Of a DNA stretch of 64,000 nt, positions 12,750 through 25,919 are shown in pieces. The stretch covers positions 4,278,001 through 4,342,000 of the forward strand of contig NC_089434.1 in the NCBI RefSeq assembly GCF_026210795.1, given 5' to 3'. Below the pieces are notes generated by a model that saw only the letters and a program-made list of their open reading frames with translations, had not been told where the DNA came from and did no database searches. Origin of the DNA: Rhizophagus irregularis. Its lineage: Eukaryota; Glomeromycota; Glomeromycetes; Glomerales; Glomeraceae. Made by a program: the position numbers and the translations under genes. The first letter of the stretch is position 1. Each line of letters starts with the position of its first letter.

Positions 12750-13017
12750 ACGACAAACTACAAATAATACAAATACTTTTGCTTTCAACGTACAAACTAT
12801 GAACAATAACCAAAAATGGTTATACGTAAATTAATTAAATTACTTTGTTCGATTGTTCATTAATAATATAATTCATTTAATTAAGTATTAATCCATAGTA
12901 TATACAGTATAAAGTATATTCGGAATCATTTTTATTCTCTGTATGATTGGTTCAAACTTCAAACCTATTGTTATTAAATTGTACTACAGTTTTACGCAGA
13001 AAAGTACATAACAAATA

Positions 13018-13545
13018 TGATCATCAAAGGGCGTATTTTCGGAAAATTTTTTTTAATTATGAAATTCTAAAAAAGGAATAACCAACAATGATTTAAAAAA
13101 TTTTTCATTATGCGCTTATTAAACACAGTTGGTACAAAAATATATGAAACATATTGTCAAATAAACGAATAAACGTCAATTTTTGTATGACTTAGTATAA
13201 AATATTTACAATGGATTTTTATACACAAAAAAAAACTTCATTCAAAATCCTAATAGGTTGATCAATTTTACTTGATCATGTTTTAATTAATAACTACCAT
13301 AAAAGAATGTTATATTTTTAAGAAATCCGATGCGTGCTTGGCGTTTTAGAATTTGTCATCTGGACATGTCATTTTTTGTTTACATTTTTTTTTAAACAAA
13401 TATTCTTCTCAAATCATTTTTTTAAAAAAAAGAATTTGAAATTGTATTACGCAATTTTATCTTTATCATATATAATAAAGCTTTTAGTAGATATGATCAT
13501 GAAATCGGTCAGGGTTAAGGCATTATAAGATTTATAAGATCAATT
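13018..13545. repeat. Dispersed repeat family B, copy 1
   Basis: Collinear with 15455-16150. Shared landmarks in order are ATGATCATC, GCGTATTT, GGTATAAAAATATRTGAAAC, AATAGGTTGATCAATTTT, AAATCCGATG, TGGCGTTTTA, GTCATCTG, ATTGTATYACGCAATT, and GGTCAGGGTTAAGGCATTA. The small frame at 13334-13528 lies inside this repeat and is not credible as a gene. Confidence 0.7.
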
Positions 13546-14066
13546 GGTTGTAGTGAAATTGTACTATTTATATTATATTTTATAATCTGTCAATAATTAT
13601 AATATTTTTTTTGAATATTTTAATAATATTATAATACATAAAATTCGTGATATCATTATCATATTATAAAAATTGTCAAAGTTGAACCAAATTGATATAT
13701 TTATCATCATATAATGTTTTATATTTTTTATAATCTAGTATTAAGAAATGTATTAAGAAACCCATTTTGAAAACAACGTTGACACTGCGCCAAAATCGCG
13801 TGATTAATCCGTTGTTTTTCAATGTATCGCCACTACGCTTTTTTAATTTACAGTGAAACGATTTCACTATACCTATTTAACTATTGTAAATATACAGTCA
13901 ATGCACAATAATTTATTATATATAACGTTGTAAACACACATTAATTGCATATATTAACAATGCTAGTACTATATTACATTTATCTACTTTGGATAGTAAT
14001 CATGATAACTATTTATTTTATCACATACTCACATGGTTATTTTATAGATTATTGACCGCTGGAACC

Positions 14067-14320
14067 GGTATTCGACCTTCAGATTTAAATCTGGTCTCCC
14101 CGATTTGAATTGAAATTCGAATAAAATCATGAAGAAACAAATCTGGATACAACGAAGGAACTGGACATATAAATAAATCTGAAAATCTGAAAACTGAAGG
14201 TTCAGTTCCTTCGTTTCATGAATAATTCGAGGAAAACGGATATATTACAGGTTAAAATACCTCTTGCTTGAAACTCTAATTCGGAAATCTTAAGCAGCAG
14301 TAGAAGAAAGTCGAATATCA
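14067..14320. repeat. Foldback element
   Basis: Outer arms GGTATTCGACCTTC and GAAAGTCGAATATC pair. Inside, AACGAAGGAACTG near 14152 pairs with CAGTTCCTTCGTT near 14203. The overall shape is a 250-bp imperfect palindrome without coding capacity, consistent with a miniature foldback transposon. No target duplication was found. Confidence 0.5.
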
Positions 14321-15454
14321 ACACTTTGCTGCCAATGTTTAAAATCGCGTTCATTTTTTCATTGGAACGCCGAACGCAAATTCTGAAGATCGAATAATGA
14401 ATAGTAAATAAAATAAAAATTTTTAATGAAATTAATGGACATATTTATAATATATAAAAATTAACAAATTGAAAAAACGTTTAAAATTCTTTAACTAGAT
14501 GAATTTTTTTATAGAGTAAATTTCATAAACGCGATTAGATAATATTTTATAAATGCCATTTTCCTCGCGGGATGCGTGACCATTCCATAAATGCTAGTGG
14601 CTTATTACTAATTAATACGCATATTATATATTTCCTTTCGGTTTGCTTCTTTATAAACGTCTTGTCAAATAACAAAAATGAATTGGGAAGCTTTTTTGAT
14701 TGAGAACCAATAAGAGCAACGCTATAATTCCGGATTATTACTATATAATGGTGGAATATACGTTCATGATATACTTTTAAAATTTATTGAATTTTCAACC
14801 AAGTATCCAATTGAATTTTCATTTCCTGACATTTTAACAAGTTTGAAAGGCTTATTCTATTAGAAGAAAAGGGAAATATGTGAAAAAGAAAATTTTTCTT
14901 TTTTCTTGAATAACATGAAATAAATGCTGAATATACGTTTTTCTCTCCGTATGCTGTTAAAATTCATTTAATTAAGTGACCTTGTGGTAATTTTAAAAAG
15001 AAAATATATTGTTCTAGGATTTAATTAAGATTTATGAACATGAACACTGAGAACACTGAGACAATCTCAAAAAGATGACCTCAGATAAAATCTTTTTAAA
15101 TGTAATTTTAGTTCATTCAATGAATGGATCTATTGATAATAAACTATATCATATCAATGCTAGATCAGTTATTACTATTGTATGATGCATTTGAAAACAT
15201 CCTAAACAAAATTTTATAAATCAAATTTGTGTACGCGTAAATTGGCTTGGAATATTAAATAATCATTTTATTCACTGCATGGATAGTACTATAATGCCTT
15301 AAAAAATTTACAGACTCTTGGCCGAACACATTACATAATTTTGGCCAGATGTCACGTGACATTTCCTTTTTCGCGTTTTAACGACCGATGGAAAGAGTTT
15401 CCATATGTTTATTTTAGGCGTCCAAATGAATTACACAAAAAATGCTGTATAACA

Positions 15455-16150
15455 ATATGATCATCGGCGGCGTATTTACATGAAACTTTTTAAGACATGA
15501 ATTTCTGTAAAAGGAACGATTAAAAGTGATTTAAAAAAAAAATTATTCATTATAAAAATATGTTGTTTATTTTAATCTAATTATAGAATAATTTGGTATA
15601 AAAATATGTGAAACATAAAAATAAACGAGTAAAATTGTTGCATGAATTTAAAAAATTTTTTACAATGAATTTATTATGTACAACAAAAAAAAAATACTTT
15701 TTGAAATTTTTAATAGGTTAGTCAATTTTTACTTGATTCTAACAGGTTCAAATGATATTTTATTAATAATAATAAAAGTAATTATTTCATTTTTAAGAAC
15801 TCCGATGTATGTTGGCGTTTTAAAATTGGTCATCTGTTATCTTTTGTTTGATAAATCTTTTTTTTTTAAAAAAAAAAAAAAGAAAAAAAAGTAAAATAAA
15901 TAAAGAACCTAAAAAAGGCATCTTATCAAAGAAAAGAGTCAATGTGAACGAATTAGGCAAATTATTTCTTATTTTTCCTTAAAAAAAAAAGTCCATTTTT
16001 TTTTGAAAAAAATAAAAATTGTATCACGCAATCACACAACTTTGAACTTTTCTTCTAATTTTATCACTATATAAATTTTTTGTAGATCGGTGTGATCATT
16101 TAAAAATCAGCCGGAGTTATGACATTATGGCATTAAAGATTTATGACGCA
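15455..16150. repeat. Dispersed repeat family B, copy 2
   Basis: See the landmarks listed for copy 1. This copy is longer because of A-tract expansions (15860-15895 and 15980-16015). It starts just after a short motif CACGTGACATTTCC at 15353. The small frame at 15676-15894 ends in a lysine run made by the A tract and is an artefact of the repeat. Confidence 0.7.
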
Positions 16151-18776
16151 GTAATCAACAGCGCCACGCAGATCATATCAAAATGTAATCAAAAATTAAT
16201 TTTTTTTTAGAATAAAACTTCAAATTAATTGATTGTTTTATTTCTTATTATGTCAAAATCTATTTGGTTATTTTACAATTATTGCAGTTGGACTGTTGGA
16301 GTAAAATCATGTATATCTCGGATATGTACGGTACCTCTAAATAAATTTTTGTGTAAATATAACGTGCTTACATAACTTTGCCCATTAAAGTTGTAATATC
16401 AAAAGTTCCAACGAACCAAATTATTTAGATTTTTTTTTTTAAAAAAAAAAAGGAGAGAAAATGAGTCGTACTTTATCGCGCATCCTTTTGCATAAAGACA
16501 TTTTTTCTATTTACATTTTTGGAATATTAATTAGCTAATGTGACCCTTCCGTGACCCGCATTCGGAATTTTAATCCGAAATTCTTCGTTAACAACTGAAA
16601 CATATTGAAAATAAATTTTATTGTTATGTTTCTAATTTAAATAAAAATTAATTATAAAGCAATGACGTATTTATTTAATAATATATTTAAAAGGAAAACA
16701 TCATGATATAATCTTCTTTCTTTCAAATGCATTTTGATATAATAATATGTAATATACATTTTTTCAAGACTATTACGCGTATGTTGTATTTGAAATCCCG
16801 ACTTCCGATAAATAATAATGTCATTCAATCTATTAATAAAAATTCTAAATCATTTTATTTCTTATAAAAAGAGTCAGAAATTACTGGAGAAATGGCAAAA
16901 AAATTCACTTTTTTTTTACAAAAAGAAATTCAAAAAATTAAATATGCGTATTCATACAAAAATTACTTCTTATAATTCTTCCTTGATTCATTCTTTAATG
17001 CCTATTAGCATTCCTCACTTAAATTCTCTCGACATCATAATATTGCCACAATTTATTTCATCTCTTACAAAACAAACAAAAATTCAATTGATCAATTCCC
17101 ATTTCTTTTCACTATAATCTTAATAATGTCTCTAGCATAGGCATTCTTAAACGATGGATCGTATAACATTAAATGAAAAACAAAAAATGGAGATTATAGT
17201 TAAAATAAGTCAAAATAGTGAGCTCTTAATATAATTATATAATTGAAGTATATTACCACTATTTTCAAATTCTTATTGTAATTATCCCAACTTTACAAAA
17301 TGAGAATCAAAAATACATTCATTCCTTAAAATTATCTGATTAATAGTTATCTCATCACATCCGTCACAGTACCCGCCGTCCACGTCCAATAATACTTCAC
17401 ATTTGCCTCGATCCAATAATGTTTTTCCTTGCCTTAATTATGCCATTAATAATTGTCAGGAGACAAAATATAATATTAGCATAGAACAATATTTAGAATT
17501 TGATCCCTACACTTTCTAAGAAATCAAGTTATCGACAATAAATTATAAAAATTAATTTTTATGTATTCATTCATGACTTAAAATTAATAAAATTTACCAA
17601 TTTTTAAATTTGTTGCAAGTTAATAAATATTTTTTTATTCATTCAATGAAAATAATAAATTTGGCCTGTAATAATTATCGCCAGTGATATAATTTCACAT
17701 CTATTGTATATTAATTAAGTAAATGAAATTTAAAATAAATTTCTAATAATAAATAAAATATAATTTCAATTCTTTTTTTTAATTCTGGCCAAGATCATTA
17801 ATGATGCAGGTCATTCCAAATGATAATTTCTTAATAATTTAAAAAAGAATAAATTAGTTAAACGAGATTTCTATTAATAAAAATATTACAGCGAAATGGC
17901 TTTCCTTTTTTGATTTATCTTTTTTTCTCTTTTGTAAAAAAGCACTTTTTTCGCTAAAAAAAACAAAATCAAGGAAATAGCTTTCCATTTAATCGCAGAA
18001 GAAGAGGAAGCAAGACGTTTAGAGGAGGAAGATATTATTTTGATCTACCTTTTCTCTTTTCGTAAAAAAAATTTAATATAGGAAATACTGAAATAGCCAA
18101 TGCGGAACAAATTGTCTTTTATAATTTAGAAGTTTTATTGATTTTTTAGAAGTAATTCTACTGCCACACAGATTGGTTACGTCACATAGATCAAGGACAT
18201 CCTCTATTATTATGATAAATTGAAAGAACATTTTTTTCCTTCAAATTAAAATAATGTAGTAAAAATTATGTTAACGTGACCATTTGAAAAATGATGTTCC
18301 AAAAGTTTTAGTTATGAAATTTGTGTTCAAAAGTCAAATTAAAGAAGAAAAAGACACCAAATAATATAAAGCAATACAACATAATTCGGTATTAGGTTCT
18401 TGCTTGAAAACATCGTTATTAAAAATACAAAATTACTTTAAATAATAAACTAAGGTTTGTTCAAACAAGTACTACATACTGTATTTACATACATTTCAAC
18501 TAAATAAAAATTAAATAACCTAGAGCATGAAAATTTTACTCAATCTAACTAAGAATGAACGAAAACTAAGAAATCAAAATACATAATCCCAATGAAGATA
18601 AAAGAAATGAAACATGATACATAAATAACAAAAAATTGAAGTAATGATAAACCATACAGTTATGACATACTAGATAAAAAATAATTAACAAAATTACAAG
18701 TAAAGATTGTAACGTTAATATCGATTAATTTTCCATATATTTATTGCTTGATATGACTGGAGGAGTGGAGGATGTA
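16151..18776. other. Gene-free AT-rich stretch
   Basis: No gene family is recognised. Short frames exist (for example 16818-17117) but show no motifs and consist of low-complexity Lys/Ile/Asn/Ser. Around 17985-18040 a purine-rich segment reads EEEEARRLEEED and could be the stub of a charged protein, without flanking support. Confidence 0.45.
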
Positions 18777-19841
18777 TTAATCAAAATCATTAAAATATAG
18801 CTCATATGGTGGTGATTGTGGCTGATCGTATTGTTCATCATCTGGCAGTGGCTCTGGTTGCTGTAGCGGTAGAGGTTGTGGGTAGTAAAATTCATCTGGG
18901 GATTGGTACATTTGCCAGCAGCAGGAATCATCTGTTTGCAATTGTGATGGCAATAGTAATGGTTGTGGTTGATTACCTTCATATGATATGGGCTGGTAAT
19001 TTGCATATGGTTGAGGTAATGATAGTTCTGGTGGCGATGATGTTGATGATTGCAGTTGCGGCTGTGGTTGCAATTGTGGTTGATATAGAGGTAGTGTTAC
19101 TGCTGGTATGCTTTGTTCATAGTAGTGTAGTGGTAGTTGCTGTGATCGGTATGAATAAAACTCATCTGATAGTTGATGCATTTTCCAATATTCATCTGAG
19201 TGATCTGACTGCAATTGTGGTGGCGATAGTGATTGTTGTGGTTGGTAATTCTCATATGGTTGAGGTGATGATGGTTGTAGTTGCAGTGATGGTGATGATT
19301 GCGGTTGCTGCTGCGGTTGCAATTGTGGTTGATATAGAGGTAGTGTTGGTATGCATTGTTCATAGTGTCCGCGTAGTGGTAGTTGCTGTGATCGGTATGA
19401 ATAATATTCATACGATCGTGGTTGGTAATAAACACGTGGTTGAGGAAATGGTGGTCGTGGTAATAGTAAAGGTAATTTCTTTTTTGGTGAATGTGGTTGG
19501 GATTGCGGTTGCGGTAGTGATTGTGGTTGTGGTGACGGTTGTGGTGATGGTAGCAATCGTGATCGTTTGAATCTGCGGTTTCCCTCAACCGCTAAAATTT
19601 TAAAAAACTCTTTTATTTTTTCGGGTTCTTCTTTCCACTTTTTATCTAATATATTTTTAATTTTCCCATTGCAGTCCTTACTTTTATGCAACACCAATTC
19701 ATTTCGTCGATATAAGGTATATGAATTATTGTTGTATCTATCTTGTAATAATTTATCAAGCTCCATGTTTAATTTACGTGGTGGATTTTTCGTAACTTTT
19801 AAAAATTCTTGATAATTTATGGCTTCTTTAATCTCTTTCAT
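18777..19841 (-). CDS. HMG-box protein with duplicated Pro/Gln-rich tail
   Basis: A single uninterrupted frame of 354 residues. Residues about 38-91 fit an HMG box of the MATA_HMG type: NSYTLYRRNE, then an ILDKKWKEEP segment, then IKEFFKILAVEGNRRF, matching the N-x-(F/Y)-x-LYRR start and the W-x-x-EP core. HMG boxes bind and bend DNA, and Glomeromycotina carry many such genes. From residue about 95 the protein is Pro/Gln/Leu/Tyr-rich. An 84-residue module beginning YSYRSQQLPL occurs twice in tandem, visible in DNA as a 252-bp repeat (19088 and 19340). The tail ends acidic/aromatic (PPYELYFNDFD), which could act in activation. Antisense frames over this region are shadows of the repeat. The ATG at 19839-19841 gives a box near the N-terminus. 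A short frame upstream (20114-19857, -) could not be spliced in frame. Confidence 0.75.
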   Translation of the reverse strand: MKEIKEAINYQEFLKVTKNPPRKLNMELDKLLQDRYNNNSYTLYRRNELVLHKSKDCNGKIKNILDKKWKEEPEKIKEFFKILAVEGNRRFKRSRLLPSPQPSPQPQSLPQPQSQPHSPKKKLPLLLPRPPFPQPRVYYQPRSYEYYSYRSQQLPLRGHYEQCIPTLPLYQPQLQPQQQPQSSPSLQLQPSSPQPYENYQPQQSLSPPQLQSDHSDEYWKMHQLSDEFYSYRSQQLPLHYYEQSIPAVTLPLYQPQLQPQPQLQSSTSSPPELSLPQPYANYQPISYEGNQPQPLLLPSQLQTDDSCCWQMYQSPDEFYYPQPLPLQQPEPLPDDEQYDQPQSPPYELYFNDFD

Positions 19842-19856
19842 TATTTTCTTTTGTAA

Positions 19857-22084
19857 TTAATAAAATGAAAATAATAAAGAATTTATAATTATTAAAATAA
19901 AAAATTTTATAAAATGGTTTTTCAATAATTGGTTGATACCGTATTTATATGTAATTTTTTTTTGATTTTGTACGTACTCCGAATAAATTAAATGCAGACG
20001 TAACATGACTGATTTATTTGATAAGCATATACTGTATATGGCTTGATCAAAATACTTTTTTGGATTAAATTTTAATAGGTTGAAATCCAACTGCGGTAAA
20101 TTAATTTTAAACAATGGACACTTTTATCGATAATATAAATTATCAAATTAAATATGACTTTATGCATATAGTCAATTTAATTCTTTTTTAAAGAATTTAT
20201 TAATAAAGAATAGAATAACTTCAATTGAATAAAAAGTCATCTTGAAATCCTGAAATCTGCAAAATAATCTATGTTGAAAAACTTCTGATCGATAAAAATA
20301 ACGTTTCTTTATTTAAAGAACCAATCATTTTTCTTAAAATTTTAGAAGATTCTAAAAGAAATTTTTTCTAACATCAAATGATGCATTTGTTGATTCGAGG
20401 CATGATAAATAATAATGCGCTTAACCTATATTGATATATATTTAATGAGAAATATGAACTTACATTTTCGGAGTTCTGGAGGAAAAAAAAAATTTAACAA
20501 AGAATGGATCACAAAGTTTGGTGTTTCAAAAGGTTTTACAAATTATTAATTTAACTCTTTTATATTTTTTGAAATCCTGTATTTTCAAACAAATTAAACA
20601 AATTGGGATATATTTGATGTAACTGCATTTTTCTGAGAAAAAAATTAAAAATCATCTTACAAATTTATTTAATTTATTACGTTATAACGTGCATAATCAA
20701 AAAATCTTATTTAAAATGACCTGTATAAATTCCCTGATTTGATTATAATAAAAATTTCACTTAAAACAAATTAAGTAGTTCCTGATCTAAAATAATAATC
20801 TCCTTTATTCTGATATAAAATACATATGATTGGAAGATTGTATATATAATGTAAAATTTTTACCAAAAATATAATCATGTTGAGTCCAAATTTGTATTCT
20901 ATCAGTACGCGTATTACAAATTATGCATTGTATGATTGATTGCGTATCGTTGTGTCCCAATTTATATAAACCATTTCAATCATTTCGATTATCATAAAGT
21001 ATTTTGTTATTATAGTCGTTATTCATCAATTTAAATAGCCGCAACGTTAATATAAAATAAATTCTATGATTTTATTTTTTTATTTTATGTTTATTCAGAG
21101 TAAATGAAGTTTCAGTAGTGATTATTACAAAGATACTACATAATTTTCTCTGTTAATCTTTACATCACGTGTTTTACGTTGAATCCAACATTAGGAACAA
21201 TGGACACAGCAGATCACATAAAAAAAAATTCTTACTCATTTATTTGTAACTGCAAACACCCCAAAAATTTTTTGTTAAATATAGAGATACATTATAATCC
21301 GTAGGATTTTCATGATTTTTTTCAAGAAACGGAAAGGACAACCACCATATTAAAAAGTAATTATAAAAATAAATTTTGATCTTTTTTCTTGTAAGATTGA
21401 TGTAACTGATTTAATAATGAAAAAGTTATAGCGTCGGTTAAGAAGATTTCAGAATACAGCAAAAAAGCAGATAATTTTTAGGTATGTTTAATTTATTGAT
21501 AAATACTCATTTTTAATTTTATTGGATAAAATGTTCTTGATTCATGTCGTAATAAGTTCATCTTTTAGTATCTACTTAGTAAATCGAGAAAGGAATAAAT
21601 AATAATGTGTGTCATGAACCGTTAACGAGTTTATAAGAAAATTTTGTCGAGCGATAATGAAATATTTAAGAATCTTATTAATAACTGAATTTAAAAATGA
21701 ATATTTCGGGTCAAACTGGAGATGAACGAAATATGTCAGCAGCACTACAACAAGAACGATCGGATGACATCGTTGGTTCCTGTTCGTTGGTATCCTGTGT
21801 CGTGGAGTTGAAAGATAGAAAAGAGGGAGGACGATATCAAGCGGTTGTTCATTATATTCCTGAGTAGCCATATTCTAGACAGCAATTATTTGTTTATCAT
21901 TTAATTTTTCCAACTCATTAATTTGCATCCTTTGTTAACTATAGTATTATTAACATATACCTTTCTTTTATTATCATGACGTAAATAAAAACCTAAGTAA
22001 ATAATGATTACCTAATGTATTATCAATATTGCTAATTTCTATTTCATTAATTAACGAGGTTTTCTTCTTTACTATTAATTTTGA
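19857..22084. other. Gene-free stretch upstream of the HMG-box gene
   Basis: A minus-strand frame at 20114-19857 (85 residues, starting MFKINLPQLD) sits just upstream of the HMG-box gene. It has no recognised motif, and a GTACGT donor in it does not join the HMG exon in frame. Another minus frame at 21871-21572 (99 residues) is likewise unrecognised and probably chance. The rest is A/T-rich. Confidence 0.4.
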
Positions 22085-22270
22085 TTAACTCATTTTTTTT
22101 TTGATATTAGCTTGAATATCATTGATGGTGAAAAATTCACTAAACTTATTTTATCTCTAGCTATTAACGTGGTGTCATCCATGAAAGCAGTCGTGTTGAA
22201 TGTTAAATATTCATCTATTTCTTTATCACTTGATTGTACATCGTCTTTATAATATATTATTTCAATTCAA
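22085..22270 (-). pseudogene. LINE reverse-transcriptase relic with FMDD motif
   Basis: Reading the minus strand from about 22270 down gives an open stretch with TTAFMDDTTLIA, the reverse-transcriptase catalytic box (F/Y-x-DD), encoded at about 22174-22185 for FMDD. The following residues (RDKISLVNF) and, after a frame slip, NIKKNELIKINSKEEN suit the palm-to-thumb transition of fungal LINEs. Upstream and downstream are riddled with stops. It is a short fossil and not an active gene. Confidence 0.6.
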
Positions 22271-23389
22271 TAACAAACTTCATCAGATGTTATGTTACTG
22301 CTGTTGTGTAATTTATTATTTTACTATCAGCTATTGATATTATTCCGATATCAATATCGCATAATTGAAATATACCAAGTACTATCAATAAAGTTATAAA
22401 ACTACACACATGTAAATATTTCTGTCTCTAATCTACTTCATTCAATAAATTTTAAAAAGAAACCTTCCTCCTCCGTCTCTAATCTTTAGAGTATCATAAG
22501 GAAAAACATTCGACTTCATTTAATAAATGAAAACCTCTTTATTTCCTCTCGTAAAAATTATAAGTAAAATTTAATCAAAAGAAAACTTTCATATTATCTA
22601 AAGAAATTTTAATGCTTTTAATGTCCTAAAAAATAAAATCTTTTAAAATATGAAAGATAATTTTCATTCGCATCACCAGCTTCCTTGATTATTACCATCT
22701 CATAAATCCAAAGATTTGTTTAATTCTACTTCGCTTCTCTAGTAGAGTTGCTAACTTTTTGACTATTACGTAAAATGTATCGAATTAAGAATCGTCATTT
22801 GCTTGTTATTTTATTTCTATCGTCATCGATATTCATCACACCAACATTCTTATCGTTGGAAAAAAAAATAATCCAGGCATTTTGGCGACGTGGTCCGTTA
22901 AGAATAGCGAACTGGGAGGTTTCAGAAGCATTTATAAGAGTTCTTTGCTGAAATGCATACTTTAGTAACAAAATAGTAACACAATAGTAACCAGATAGTA
23001 TAACTTTTAACTAAAATTTTGATACGATCTGGTAAAGCATTAGTCTACACGCGGTTACAGCGCATTAAAACGACCGCAGATTAATATCACCACGCATCTG
23101 TTCAAAAAATCGTTACTATACATAAAACATATTTACCAAGTTTAAAGAACATATTTACTAAATATTTACATTTTTTTAAGATTTATTAAATACGTTGTTA
23201 AAATTTATTAAATGGTTTAAATTATCATAAATATTTGATAAATATGTTTTAACTAAGCTTCGTAATAATACATGTGAAACTTAGTTTATTCTTACATTTT
23301 CCGGAAGTCCTATTCTTTTGCATAACGTGAACGGTCTTAGTTTACCTGTTGTGAGAAAGATGATTATTAGCAGTGCGCAACAACTTGGT
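22271..23389. other. Gene-free AT-rich stretch
   Basis: No gene seen. A GC-richer island near 23030-23090 carries no recognisable product. Confidence 0.4.
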
Positions 23390-23519
23390 ATTGCTAAACA
23401 TCACCGGTGGTGAAATTATGATGTAATGCCGGCCAGTATTTTATTAGATTTTTAATTCTGGTCGAACATACATCATAATGCTGGTACGGTGACCATCACC
23501 GCCGGTGAGCTTTAGCAAT
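23390..23519. mobile_element. Palindromic foldback element, ATTGCTAAA termini
   Basis: The 130-bp element is an almost complete palindrome. ATTGCTAAACATCACCGG at the left mirrors CCGGTGAGCTTTAGCAAT at the right; inside, ATTATGATGTAATGCCGGCC mirrors CTGGTCGAACATACATCATAAT with a short centre. It shares its terminal ATTGCTAAA with elements at 30226-30285 and 36884-37880. No coding capacity. Confidence 0.75.
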
Positions 23520-24929
23520 TTTCTTTTTTATTTAGTAGTAAAGGAAGGCGCATAGCCAGGTCCCACCTCCGGAACCCAGCAGACCTTTACCAAACAAAGT
23601 TCAGGTGCCCGAATTGAGAGTTTGTTTGGAGTGGATACCAAGTTTGTCAATCCGGCAATTCTCCTGATTAACGATAACCAGGAGTTGCCATCCCTTTGCA
23701 AAATAAAAAATACGCACCCTTTTTTCTATTGCTGTAAATTCGCTTCTCTTAAAAATCGTTTAGCCCAAACATTATCATTACGATTCAAACCATTCAAAAA
23801 TGATGATACGCACCTGAGAGTCTGATAGTAATAGATAGTAGTAAAATTAAGCTACGCGCCCTAAAATTCCGATTACGCAAAAAATCTGAATAGGAAAATT
23901 AAGCTCTGAAAATAGCCTAATTTAGCGGTTAGCCCAATCTGGTAATTCCTTTCACAATTGATTAGTCTATTTGCCTAGCTGAGTTCAAATTTTCGGATAC
24001 TCAGATCAATGACAAATCCTGAAAGTTACTATAAATTATAGATCGTCGTAAATTATCTTTTAATACAGTAGTAAAGAAGGTACGACGACTACGACGTACA
24101 AATAAAAAATAATTCAAGAAGATAATAAATATTTCCCACAAACTACTTAGACCAAATGATGGCAAGATTATTGATTTAATATTCAAATGAAATTAATTAT
24201 AAATTTCGTTATTATACTTTAAATTTGTATATAATTATTCCATTAAGAATAAAATAATGAAGATAATATAACAGCATAAAATGAACAATTATGGATATAT
24301 AGAACATATAACATATTTATGCATAAAAATTATAAAACCTAGAGAGCTTCTTGTTGAATACGTTCAGTTTCATAAATTTATTGTAAGGCATAATTTCGTT
24401 TATTTGAAAACAAAAGAAAAACTTGTATAATAAATAATTCTGATAATTTAACTTAATACGTAGATGATACATACTCCAGGATTTCTGTGCCTTAACCATG
24501 TTATTATATAGGGTTTAAGTGATGGATAAGCTTAAGTGGCGGACGAATTTAAATAACGGATGAGTTTGCAGTAATGAATAATGAGTTCAGATATTGCAAT
24601 AAATGAATGAATAGTTTAAATGGCGGAATGGCGGATAAGCTTAATGGAGCTTTTCCAACTATTGCGTCCTCTTTCTTTACGGAATAATCATAATTAATTG
24701 ATAAGTTAACTTTTCAAAAATTCACTAGATCAATATAACCGATTTTCGTGTCTATCAAAATTGCGTAGTATATCGATGATCAAATGATGTGAATATTAAT
24801 TTTGGCTGCGGAAGAAAATCAATGTCACGGGTAATGCAGATATCACACCTAGCCACACTTAATTCTTTACGATCGATTGCAATAATAAAAACGTAGAATT
24901 CCAAAATTTTATGATATATCCCTTTTTTT
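23520..24929. other. Gene-free stretch
   Basis: From 23535 to 23960 the sequence is less AT-rich and has one short frame (23622-23825, 67 residues) with no known motif; it may be an old repeat. At 24530-24650 GGATAAGCTTAA and TAAATGGCGG recur, an imperfect local duplication. Nothing else stands out. Confidence 0.4.
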
Positions 24930-25560
24930 GAAAAAAAAAATATTAACCCCTTTTTTTTTGAAAAATAAATAAATAAATAATTCATCTAAATTTATTCTCA
25001 TTGACCATTTTTCTTTGATAAGTTACTTCGTTTAGATTGGTTTAAAAAAAAAAAAATTTCTAAACAAATGAAACGTCAACATGCATCAGAGTTTCTGGAA
25101 ATGCAGCTTATTTTAAAAACATTAAATTAATGTCATTTGTAATCAAGTAAAATAAATTATTAATAAAAATTATGAAAGCTTCTATGACGTCTTTTGTGTT
25201 GAGTAAAATTTATTGTAAAACTTTATAATAAATCATGCGATACATTTATTTACTTGTTTTATGGTTACGCCATTTGAAATTAATTACTATTTAAAGATTT
25301 GATTTAAAAAATTTAAAGTAAACAATATATTTTTATAATAAAAAAAACAAAAATACTTATTTTTAATCCCTATTTATTATTCCTTTTACAGAATTTCATT
25401 GATAATCCTATTGTTCTTTGCATTCTTTGTGTAATTCCCTTTAAAGGTCTGTAACAATCTATAGAACGTCTTCACCATCTTCGTTTTGAAACGAAAAAGG
25501 AAATCTAACGTTATCTGACTTTGGCCAAAATTATGAAAATTATCACGGGTTTTAGCCCGG
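24930..25560. repeat. Dispersed repeat family A, copy 2
   Basis: Collinear with 10735-11420 (landmarks given there), in the same orientation and diverged by indels. The frame at 25595-25386 (-) falls inside it and is not believed to be a gene. Confidence 0.7.
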
Positions 25561-25919
25561 GATCTGCAAATTACTCCATCTGGGTAATTGATCATCTATT
25601 AATTCCTTATCTTTAAAAGTATGATGTTGCGTAACGCATCCTACCATTATGTATTTATAACCTTTTTTTTATATGTTTTACATTAAATATAATTTATATT
25701 ATTTATAATATCAGTCAATAGTATATCTTATTTTTTTTTATATATTTTACATTAAATATAATATTATATTATTTATTTATAATATCAGTCAATAGTATAT
25801 AACGGAAAATATATAATATTATAAATTTTCGTATAAAAATAATATGTAGGTTAAGGTGCTTATAAGGAGGTGTTCTTATATAGAGGGTGATTATATGGGG
25901 GTCTGAAGAGATTGGACCC

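Noticed and set aside
13334-15894. Small frames at 13334-13528 and 15676-15894 as paralogous genes
   Set aside because: They align because both lie in dispersed repeat B; the frames are not conserved between copies and the second ends in an A-tract lysine run.
18806-19588. Long overlapping frames on both strands across the HMG-box gene tail (254 aa on +, 163 aa on -)
   Set aside because: They consist almost only of Val/Ala/Ile or His/Asn/Tyr because they are out-of-frame readings of the Pro/Gln repeat; the minus frame with the HMG box explains the region.
19857-20114. Upstream minus frame as first exon of the HMG-box gene
   Set aside because: A GTACGT donor exists but joining to the plausible acceptor before the HMG ATG puts the box out of frame.
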